The notes under the pieces were generated by a model. The model worked only from the letters and a program-made list of their open reading frames with translations, did no database searches and was not told where the DNA came from. DNA of 64,000 nt from Pycnopodia helianthoides (lineage: Eukaryota > Echinodermata > Asteroidea > Forcipulatida > Asteriidae), in assembly GCA_032158295.1 (NCBI GenBank), contig CM063250.1, positions 2,487,501 to 2,551,500 of the forward strand. The letters run 5' to 3'. Of this stretch, positions 38,501-50,500 are shown one piece after another; within the stretch, counting starts at the first letter, position 1; each line of letters opens with the position of its first letter. The position numbers and the translations under genes were made by a program.

Positions 38501-41500
38501 AGGTAATTGTAGTTACTGATGAACTCAGTATAAAGTGTATGAGCTTTCCTTCATGTTACTAATTATAAAATTAGGTAATTGTAGTTACTGATGAACTCAG
38601 TATAAAGTGTATGAGCTTTCCTCCACGATACTAATTTAAAAATTAGGTAATTATAGTTACTGATGAACTCAGTATAAAGTGTATGAGCTTTCCTTCATGT
38701 TACTAATTATAAAATTAGGTAATTATAGTTACTGATGAACTCAGTATAAAGTGTATGAGCTTTCCTTCATGATACTAATTTTAAATTAGGTAATTGTAGT
38801 TACTGATGAACTCAGTATAAAGTGTATGAGCTTTCCTCCACGATACTAATTTAAAAATTAGGTAATTGTAGTTACTGATGAACACAGTATAAAGTGTATG
38901 AGCTTTCCTTCATGTTACTAATTATAAAATTAGGTAATTGTAGTTACTGATGAACTCAGTATAAAGTGTATGAGCTTTCCTTCATGATACTAATTTTAAA
39001 TTAGGTAATTGTAGTTACTGATGAACACAGTATAAAGTGTATGAGCTTTCCTCCACGATACTAATTTAAAAATTAGGTAACTATAGTTACTGATGAACTC
39101 AGTATAAAGTGTATGAGCTTTCCTTCATGTTACTAATTATAAAATTAGGTAATTGTAGTTACTGATGAACTCAGTGTAAAGTGTATGAGCTTTCCTTCAC
39201 GAAACTAATTTTAAATTAGGTAATTGTAGTTACTGATGAACTCAGTATAAAGTGTATGAGCTTTCCTCCATGATACTAAATTTAAAATTAGGTAATTGTA
39301 GTTACTGATGAACTCAGTATAAAGTGTATGAGAATTCCTGCACGATACTAATTTAAAAATGAGGTAATTGTAGTTACTGATAAACTCAGTATAATGTGTA
39401 TGAGCTTTCCTTCATGTTACTTATTTTTAAATCAGGTAATTGTAGTTACTGATGACAGCCACAATCATGGGTACACTTTTTGTTACAAAGACACCAAATG
39501 GATAACACATAAATATTGAGTAACTCTTTGAAGATCTTGTATTCGACAAACTCATAAGTACTTTCTACTCTTCATTCACACAGCGCTGGTTAATTAATTT
39601 ACAAACATCATTGAAATAACTGTTACATCACTGGTTTTCAAACTGTTGTTCATAACATGGACCTCAAAAAAATGTGTACCCATGATTGTGGCTGTGAGCT
39701 TTCATTCATGCTACTTATTTTTAAAGTAGGTAATTGTAGTTACCGATGAACTTTGATATCATCATGGAAATGGTACCCACCTGAAACTTTTTGCGAGCAA
39801 CCAAATACTGAATCCTTCGTATCACTCTGATGGCTATTTTATGGATTGGTGTGAGGCTGGGGGGAAAAAATGCATGAAACAAAAACACCAGGATTTGAAA
39901 AAAAATTATTAACATATTCCTAATCCATGCATGAAAAAAACTTGTATTAATAGAGGAACATTTGACAAATCAAAAGATCTGTTCCCCCTTAATCCCCTCA
40001 CACAACAAAAGTAAAAAAAAAAAAAAAAAAAAAAAATAAATATTACATTTGAGTTAGTACATTGTGTAATAATAACATTATTTTGTTAATATAAAAAAAA
40101 CAATTTATATCAATGTGTGAAAGCACTGTATATGCAGTGCATCTCGAGTCATTCGGAAAAAAAAAACCCCAGAAACCCACAGGCAACTTGGGTGGGATTC
40201 GAACACTTGATCCCCACATTCTACAGCAGTACCTTGTGATTGCTTCTGGAACAAAGGCAAAACTGAAGATGTCCCCATCGCCGTCGGGTAGGTCCATGGA
40301 GAACATCTCCGACAGTCTCTGCAGTGGACGATACCGCTCACTCCCTTCTTTGTCCCGATCGGCATCGAGTCTTCTCCTGCTGGGCCGTTCAAAGACACCT
40401 GTGCATCAAATGGTGATGAGAAACGGGTTATTGCTCACTAAAGAGAGGACGTGTTTGGGGTTTTAAAACTACCAGTATCTATCTAATGAGTTAAGGGGGT
40501 TCTTAAAAGAAGTGTATAGGTTAAGGACAAGTTCTTTCACTATAGGTTAGAGACAGGTTTTTCCACTTTTGGTTAGGGAAACATTTTTCCACTTTTGGTT
40601 AGGGACAAATTCTTTCACTTTTGGTTAGGGACACATTCTTTCACTATAGGTTAGGGACAAATTCTTTCACTTTTGGTTAGGGACACATTCTTTCACTATA
40701 GGTTAGGGACAAGTTCTTTCACTTTTGGTTAGGGACACATTCTTTCACTATAGGTTAGGGACAAATTCTTTCACTTTTGGTTAGGGACACATTCTTTCAC
40801 TATAGGTTGGGGACAAGTTCTTTCACTATAGGTTAGGGACAAGTTCTTTCACTATAGGTTAGGGACAAGTTCTTTCACTATAGGTGAGGGACAAGTTCTT
40901 TCACTATAGGTTGGGGACAAGTTCTTTCACTATAGGTTAGGGACAAGTTCTTTCACTATAGGTTGGGGACAAGTTCTTTCACTATAGGTTGGGGACAAGT
41001 TCTTTCACTATAGGTTAGGGACAAGTTCTTTCACTATAGGTTAGGGACAAGTTCTTTCATTATAGGTTGGGGACAAGTTCTTTCACTATAGGTTAGGGAC
41101 AAGTTCTTTCACTATAGGTTGGGGACAAGTTCTTTCACTATAGGTTAGGGACAAGTTCTTTCACTATAGGTTAGGGACAAGTTCTTTTACTATAGATAAA
41201 TAAAGGTAGGGTTATAGATTGGAAAATACTCCAAAAATTAGTGACCACAAAACCTTACTCGGTGAGAAGCAATACAGCTGACGATAGTATGAACTATTTT
41301 GAGAAAAGATTCCCCTTGAAGTAATACGGTTCAGATAATTTTCCCCCTAAAAACATTTGAATCTGTGAAACGGTTCAAGCACGAATCGTTTCTCCGATTT
41401 CTGAGCGTTGGTGTCTGTTCCTGAATGCTGCGGCCAGAGATGCGGTTGGTACCCGCTGTCACCCCGCTAAACATGGATGGTTTCGACATTCTTGTGAAAA

Positions 41501-44500
41501 TACTGAGAAAGTTCTTTGCTGTTTTCTCAGACACTGTATTTAGCTGAAACCGTCACACGTGACCTCTTGTATCTATTGTATAATTCTTTATAATTTTGCC
41601 TTTAAATAAGCATTACCTTGAAAAAAAAAAAACCCCAATCTATGACCCAACCTTAAATGGGTTTTCTGGTATAGTTTTCATTCATATGTACTTACATGAA
41701 GGCTCATCATGATTAAAGACCGCATCCCCAACTCCCGCTCTCTCAGGCGAAGACTTCCCGGGAATGAACTCCAGGAGTGTAGACTGGATCAGCGCCTCCT
41801 TGAGCTTGGAGTTCTTACGCTTTTTGGTGAGGTGCGCCTTATTGGTGAAGGAAGGGGTGCTGGGGGTGGTGGAGTTGGAAGCATTGGTGGAATTCGGTGG
41901 TGCAATATGGATTTTCCATGTTGCTTCGGATACAAAACCGGTTTTATTCTCAGCGGCAAAGATTCTCCACGCGCACTGCATATGGTTCGAGAAGACAAAC
42001 GACTGGTTAAACATTTACCAGGACATGACGTTCACAGACATTTTAACCCTCAATGCATGTTTATCGACAAATCCATTCAGGTCATTCAAATAGGGCTGTA
42101 CCAGTAGTTCCCACCACCATTACTGGAGGGCATCAGTGCTTTATACAGTTGGGTCAACTTCATTGGTCAAAGCGTTGAAAATCTGACATTCCGACGAATA
42201 AGCCATAAGCCTGAATAGTGCACGTATAAGAACCCAGACTGTTATCGCGGAAGAGTAGGGATTAACCGCGGTGTTTCTGGCTCACATAGCAAGCACCCTT
42301 GTTTACAGGTTTCCTCATGCTTGTGAGCTACAGTGATTAAGTTCATGTGTGAGGCATCCTTGATTTCACTACCATAAATATATAATAACAATAATAATAA
42401 TAATAATAACCATCCTCACCATAACAATAATAGTAGTACCACTCTGGCTTATTTGTCGGTATGGCAGACTTGCGACGAAAGAAGTCTGAGATGCGTAAAC
42501 AAAATTGAGTGGTCGGCACAAAGTGTTGTATAGTGCCTACCCAGCAGCACGCATTAGTCGCTTGGACTTGTCTGTAGGATTTCTTGTTGTTTTAAACAAA
42601 CTAAGTTCTGTTGTTCTCCACTTAATAGATGGATTGCAATACGCGTCATTGACCACCATCTTTGATGCATTGTGAAGAGCTGAGAGTCGTGCGTAGCGCG
42701 TACACGCGTGCTTTTTTCCATCGTTTTACATCAAAGATGGCGGTCAATGACGCGTATTGCAATCCATCTATAAAAAAACAATTGTCGGTGCAATGTACTG
42801 GGCTCAAAACCTTATAAAGAGATGGAACAAATTGGCATCTAAGGCTCCCTCAGAGTTGTTCTTCAAGCCTACAGAAAACAATGCTACTTTTTAACAGAGA
42901 AAGATGAGACCGAAAAAGATGCAACTTTGACAAGAAATCACCTGAATGAGCCTAGCTGCGGCAGGAATCTGCCGACTGAAGTGTTTCTGGCGTTGTTTGT
43001 GCTGCACTTTTAACGCAAAACCAGAGCCCAAAATACCCTGCAAATATTGGAACAAAAAAGTGATTGCATAAAATCAACAAGTGTAGTCACTTAAAAAGGT
43101 AGGGTCAAAGATTGGTTTTTGTCAACGTAATGCTTAAATTATAAAGAAAGACACAATAAAAGTCACATGCGACAGTTTCAGCTGAATACAGTGTCTACTT
43201 GCTGAGAAAACAGCAACAAAAACTGCAGGCATTTTCACAAGAACGGTGAATCAATCCACCTTTAGCAAAGTGACAGCGGGTACAAACGGCATCTCTGGCT
43301 GCAGCATTTGCAAACGGCGCCAACCCTCAGAAATCTGAGAAACGCTTCATGAGTGCTTCTCTTTGGATGGAAAATTATCCAAACCATTATCACCTCGAAG
43401 GGAATCCTTTCTCAAAATAGTTTACACTACCAAACTATCTACCGCTGCAGTGCTTCTCACCAAGTAAGTTTTTTATGCTCATTTATTTTTGGATTATTTA
43501 TTAATCTATGACCCTACCTCCTAAGGTGAAATGATCTCACAACAATACAAAAAAAGGAAACAAAACAAGTTCCTTGGGGGAATTCAAATAACAATTCACT
43601 CCGTCAGCATCACAACAAACAGCTCTCATCAATGTAGTAATGCTGACATTTAACAATATTCTATAGCGACCTTTCCAAGCATTGTCATCTCTACAGACAC
43701 AAATAACAGATCGAAGATAAATAATTAAGAATTGACAGTGCACTTCATCTTTCCGGTGCGCTCAGAGGCAAAGTACGTCATTGGTTTTTGAAAGAGTAAA
43801 TTCGTTCCCACTTTCTAGTTTTCTATCCGATCGAACCGTGACAATTTCATCCAATTTGGGGATAAAAGCTATAGAGAAACCAACCCAAAATGGAGAATGG
43901 ATTTTGCGCACATTCACACTGAGCTTATTTCCATCGCTGCAATCAAAATAAGCAACAGTGATTTGAAGGTTTTTTAAACCATTTGAAATTTACCCACTCA
44001 GTTTCCCTTGTGGTTTATTACTTGACACAAAAATATATCTCTAGAAGAACTTTATAAATCAGTGAGCTTTCAGATTGAAAATAATCCATTTGGATTCCAC
44101 CAAAAATTACATATCCTGATTTTTATCTTTCACCATCATTTATATTTTATTTTTAAGATAACCAAAATAATGCATTTGTTCTTACATTAAAATGTCGCAG
44201 GATCTGTATACATGAAGTATATCTTTTTTTCCGAATGAACCCGACAAAATTTGCTAACAAAATAAAGGCAATCAAAAAATGTCTGCCAAATTGTGTAAAT
44301 AATTTAAAAAACAAAAGTCAGTCATTCTGTCCATGAGTAGACCCAAACTGATGACAAGATAAAAATAATGGTTCCTCTTCAGAAATTCCCACCTGTTTAT
44401 GATGAAAGTGCAAATGACACGTGAGATAGACAGTTGTATCAATACCTCTCATTATTAGATTTTCCAATGAAAAATTGAATAATAGCTAACAGGTGTCCTT

Positions 44501-47500
44501 AATTGTTATTATGTCTACACAATAATGTCCTTGCATTTTTTTTTAAGGACTAATTTGGGGTTGAACAAAGAAAAAAATTGACACAAGCAGGACTTGAACC
44601 TGTGACCTCAGGATTAACGTACCGGCGCTCTACCAACTGAGCTGTCTAGCCCTATGTTGGCAGTCTCCCTATATTGTCAATATCTTTGTTCAGGGTTTGC
44701 CAGTCAGAAGCCATACGACCTGTAACTGCCGTATTCTGACAAGAAATTTAAAGAATGTCAGAGGAAAGTCCTTAAATGGAAAGAAGTTCATGAGGATGCA
44801 TAGAAATAGAACTCAGAGAATGCTATGTGTGCTTTGAGGCAAGTCATGCGCGCTGCCATTTTAGCTGTATGGCAAATTCCAGCTTTCCCATTGGTTGATC
44901 TGATAATTTTGCCATACAGACATGTCACATGGTATTGATACTCTTTGTCCACAGTTGACATAGAGGGCGTGCACAGCAGACACAGACAACAATCGAGCTC
45001 AGCATTCTCGAGCGCCACCAACCGACAGGTGGAGCCTCATTCTGAGGATGACCAGTAAAACCAGTCGAAAAGAAAATTTCCACAAGTAATTGGCTGTGTT
45101 TTAGAAATGTAAAAGTTCTTGAATGTTTTATACTTACTGAGGGAAGGGCGAAGAAGGAAATTGAAAATATTGAAAAACATGAAGCGATAATCTTTCCCAT
45201 CCACGTGACGGGACTTTATCGCCGTATCCTATCGTAGTTAACGTTACCTGAAAAGGGAGATACACATCAAAAGTAAGAAAGGTTAATAAACTGACGAGGA
45301 CAAAAAATGCAAATAACTTTTCAACAAGGTCCTATATGAAGATGAATCTAATATGAGTAAACTTGCTATATCATGCCCAATATGGGGGAAGAGGGTAACC
45401 CCCCCATACTATTTTCCCCTTGTACATAAGTACCCCCCTCCCCCGACAAACAAAAATTGAAATATAAAAAAATAAAAATAGTAATAATAAATCAATTAAA
45501 AAAAAAATTATATATATAAAAACAAATAAAATAAAAAAAATTGAAATAAAATAACAATGAAAAAAAAATAATAACAAAATTAAAAAAAAATCCTTTTAAG
45601 AATTCCTGAGATTCCAAGCACACAATGAAGACACATTAGATAAGGAAAGGGGGGAGGGGGGGAGTAGGGTGTCATCATGGTCAGACGGTTTTCCCATCTG
45701 TCTCTGACTCATAATTTGAAATAAAAAATAAAAAAATTAAAATTGAAACAATTCTGAACTCTTTTGATAAATATTCATGAACATCCACACTGACATTTTG
45801 ACTGAACACCTGCTCGTTAACCACTTCCTCTCATGCTTCAACGGCAGATGTTTTCACATTTTACTTGAAGCCATTTCTTACAGAACTAGGAATCTTTCCA
45901 TGGAAATAACACAAATTGAACCCCTCTTCATACAGCTTGATGAAGATTTCAAAAGGTCAGAGGTTAAGAGTCTTAAGACCAACCTAATGTGAGACTTCAA
46001 GTGGTCTGAAGTTAAGACCACTACTTCTGTTGACTTTTGGGGGCAAAAGATGAGGGGGATGCCTTGAACAAGGAAACATACAGATCTCACTGAAACAACT
46101 TATTTTATCAATCCTGAAAAAAATTGCAGAATGCCCATACCAAAGACATGCAATATATATTCGGTTTGCGGTAACACCATGTGTATAATATCTACTTTGC
46201 TGTGTAGATTTGTTCTTTAGAGAACTTGTCTTGCTATTTATTCTACTACCGCGAAGTAGATTTTCGGAATTTGGGAGACTTCTCAGTTCTGAAAAGAACT
46301 GCCCTGCTTATTAACTACTACCTGGGCGGGAGGTAGGAAATTGGCCTGGACTACTACTTTAGCTTTGTGGATCGGGGGGACTTCTCGTAATGAACTGCAC
46401 TGCCGCGGAGTGAGTTCTTTTGGTCTCAACATTTCGACTAGCTTGCTCTAGTCATCGTCAGAAGACATGCAACTTTATGATTGAAAAAGGCGAAACTGGC
46501 CAGTTTCTAACTATATTAAAAAGAAAAAAAAAATGAAAAGGTTAAATCATCAGCAAGCTGAAAAGATTATTTGATTTGATAAGACAATCACTCCCTTGGA
46601 CATTACAACAACGAATAGATAGTGTGTTTAGGTAATTCCCCCAAAATACAAATCCAAGTACATGCAGCCTGAGGCAGAGAATTCTCTTTAAAGTACAACC
46701 TCCTCCCCAACATATTCTAAATCCACTCCTTATTCACTTGCTTCTCTGTAAAGATTATTAAGTGAAGACGTACCACTCCCCACCATAATGCATCTGCATA
46801 TGTTTCAAATTGGAATCTTCCTTTCTCGTCCTTGATGTCACGCTCAGCCAAATACACAAAATACGACACAAAGATTAACATCAGGAAGCCAATGTACAAC
46901 GTCGTTATCAGCTCCTAAATAAAAGGAGAAAAACAAAATCATAAATAAGATAATGTCCGGTGACAAACAAGATGATTTGATTGTGACCTTACCAGGGCTT
47001 CCCAATCTAGCGCTTCGGGTCCTTGGCATGGCATGTGTGTCCTTGAGCGCAACACTTCACCATACCTTCATACTTTAGATGAAACGTATAGCTGTGGGTC
47101 TCATGTGCAGAGTGTGGGTTCAAGTCCTGGTCTTGACACTTGCGTCCTTAAGCAAGGTACTTAAAACCATTATTGCTTGGTCCATCAGATGGGTCGTTAA
47201 GCTGGGTAGGTCACAGATGTTGAGCAATGGACGTAAAAGAACCCAGTACACTTATTGTTAGAGAAGAGGTTTCCCCGTTGTTTCTGGCATGCTAGCCTGC
47301 AAGGTGTGGTACTTTGTGACACTCTGTGGCACCAGTGTCAGCTGTACAAACAGAAGAAACCCATGCACCCAATGCTGGCCTGCAAGGTATGGTACTTTGT
47401 GGTACTCTGTGGTACCAGTGTCAGATGTACAAACAGAAGAAACCAATGCACCCAATGCTAGCCTGCAAGGTATGGTACTTTGTGGTACTCTGTGGTACCA

Positions 47501-50500
47501 GTGTCAGTTGTACAAACAGAAGAAACCCATGCACTCAATGCTAGCCTGCAAGGTATGGTACTTTGTGGTACTTTGTGGTACCAGTGTCGGCTGTACAAAC
47601 AGAAGAAACCCATGCACTAATGCTAGCCTAGAAGGTATGGTACTTTGTGGTACTCTGTGGTACCAGTGTCAGCTGTACAAACATAAGAAACCCATGCACC
47701 CAATGCTAGCCTGCAAGGTATGGTACTTTGTGGTACTCTGTGGTACCAGTGTCAGCTGTACAAACAGAAGAAACCCATGCACCCAATGCTAGCCTAGAAG
47801 GTTATGGTACTTTGTGGTACTCTGTGGTACCAGTGTCAGCTGTACAAACAGAAGAAACCCATGCACCCAATACTAGCCTGCAAGGTATGGTACTTTGTGG
47901 TACTCTGTGGTACCAGTGTCAGCTGTACAAACAGAAGAAACCCATGCACCCAATACTAGCCTGCAAGGTATGGTACTTTGTGGTACTCTGTGGTACCAGT
48001 GTCAGCTGTACAAACAGAAGAAACCCATGCACCCAATCTAGCCTGCAAGGTATGGTACTTTGTGCGTCTTGTGGTACCAGTGCCAGCTGTACAAACAGAA
48101 GAAACCCATGCACTCAATAGCTAGCCTGCAAGGTATGGTACTTTGTGGCAGTCTGTGGTACCAGTGCCAGCTGTACAAACAGAAGAAACCCATGCACTCA
48201 ATGCTAGCCTGCAAGGTATGGTACTTTGTGGTACTTTGTGGTACTAGTGTCAGCTTACAAACAGAAGAAACCCATACACCCAATGCTAGCCTGGATGGTA
48301 AGTACTTTGTGGTACTTTGTGGTACTAGTGTCAGCTTTACAAACAGAAGAAACCCATACACCCAATGCTAGCCTGGATGGTAAGATACTTTGTGGTTATC
48401 TGTGGTACCAGTGTAAAGGAGGTTTACCTGTCTGTGTATAAAAACTACAGAGCCCAAGAGTTTCCAGGTTCCTCCCTGTCTGTCCATATGAAGCATACGA
48501 AGAATCTGAAGGCAACGAACACCTCTGAAAAAAAAATTAAAAATTTAGAAACACCATGTTTTAATTCTCTTAAAAAAATTATTGAGAAGACAACCAGGGG
48601 CCCAATTGCATAGAGCTGCTTAAGCACAAAAAGGAGCTAAGCACAACAAAATAAGTTACCAGCCAAAATACAAAGTCACATACCATTTGTGGCTGGTATC
48701 CTGCTCATTTCTGCTAAGTAGAAAAGTGTTCGGCAATATTTTTCTGCTTAAGCAGCTCTATGAAATTGGGCCCTGAGGGTACTGGTCAAAACGGCAAGTA
48801 CAAACTGTCTCTTCTCAGAGCCACCACAAATCAAAAAGATCTCATAAGGCACACCTTCCTTTTCCTCCAAAATGTATAGCTCATAGTGTTACCACAAGCC
48901 TACATTCATTACGTAGATCCACTTCGCATAGCTTCAAGTTTTACTTAAAATGGAGGAAAGAGTACAATACTAAAAAATACTCCAAAACTCGAAAGCAATC
49001 CCAAGGTGATGGCCCATACAGCTAGCAAATCAGGTTCTTTTTTATATTACTTTTTCTTTATTCTCAGACTTCAAGTCAAACTGCAAAAAAATGACTTTTT
49101 GATGTCTGCTGTAAGACCCCAAGGAAAGTTCCAAAGACTAATACAGAGTGAGTACAAGCGATCACACTTTGTGGCGTGTTATGGCCGAGCGGATAAGAGC
49201 ACCAGACTCAAGCTCTGAAGTTTCTGTTCAGCAGAGTGTGGGTTCGAGTCCCAGTCGTGACACTTGTGTCCTTTAAAGCAAGACACTTAACCATTATTGC
49301 TGCGTCCTTTGGATGGGACGTAAAGCCGTTGGTCCTGTGTGTTGTGTAATGCACGTAAAAGAACCCAGTGCACTTATCGAAAAGAGAAGGGGTTCGCCCC
49401 GGTGTTCCTGGTTTGATTGGCAGCATATTGCGCCACAGCACCATGTAAACCATTACATTGTGCTATGTAAAGGAATAGGTCTCAAACTTCAAAAAGTAGC
49501 TCCACATATATACCTTGCAGGAAAATACTGACTGTTGAAGTCACTGAGTGAGGATATGAGCGCTATATAAGATGCCATTCTTATTATTATTATTATTATC
49601 ACTTTTAAACTGTCAAAGGTTTTGTCACAAGAGTAGTTCTGTACGAAATCCTTGACCCCTTGGAGAGCAAATCTATAGAATTTATCTCTGTAATTGCTGT
49701 CAATGGTGCGAGCGAGTTTGAGGGTTTGATGAGAAAAACTTAGATCAGTTTGATCGATCGCAACGTTTGTCATATATGTTTGGACTGCGGTAACGCAATA
49801 GGATAGTATCTACTCTGATGTATAGATTGTTCTTAATAACTGTCACTAGTGTCAGGCTATTTATCAACTGCCGCAGAGTACATTAGAAAATCAGGAGACT
49901 TTTTAGTTCTGATAACAAACTTGTCCTGCTGTTTTATCTGCTGCCGCCGAGTAGATTAGGAATCAGGAGACTACCGGGTTTAAAATAAGAACTTGTCTTG
50001 CTATTCTTTCTTCTTCTTCTACTTCCGTGGAGTAGATTTGGAAAAAATTTAGGCGGCTACTTCGTTCTGATAAGAACTTGTCCTGGTGTATATTTACTAC
50101 CTCGATAGTAGATAAGATAAGACAGAATGGAGGGACTTCTACTTTCACTTAGTGGATCAAGGGGATTTCTAAAATTATCTCTCGCCACCAAGTGAGTATT
50201 ATTGGTCTATAGTGGAGCTATTAAGAAGATCCCTCGACGCTGCACGGTTCAGTGACCCCGAAACGGGTCACCAACCTTTTGCCGCCAGAAGATCAGTCGG
50301 CCTGATGATGCGTCCAGGATAGGACGTGAAACTGTCGTCAGTTATAAATAGAAAGTCCAGTTGTCTAGATTAGAAAATTTGTCGATATTATTGGTCTTAA
50401 CATTTCAAGTAATAAACAACACAGGAAACTGACTGTGTATTTTTTTAAAATAATTTTGGGTTGAACAAAGAAATATTGATTTGTGATTTGTGATCCCGCT

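Noticed and set aside
37945..39455. CRISPR-like regular repeat
   Set aside because: Units are contiguous without unique spacers, and the genome is animal; it is a satellite.
41709..42107. Plus-strand frames of 132 and 109 codons
   Set aside because: Antisense shadow of the KCNQ1 linker exon 41696-41975, whose minus-strand frame has splice sites and conserved AWR-AAEN and TWKI.
47289..48371. Open frames of 100-167 codons with repeated [10 protein letters not shown]
   Set aside because: Translations of the 83-bp tandem array next to the KCNQ1 S4 exon.
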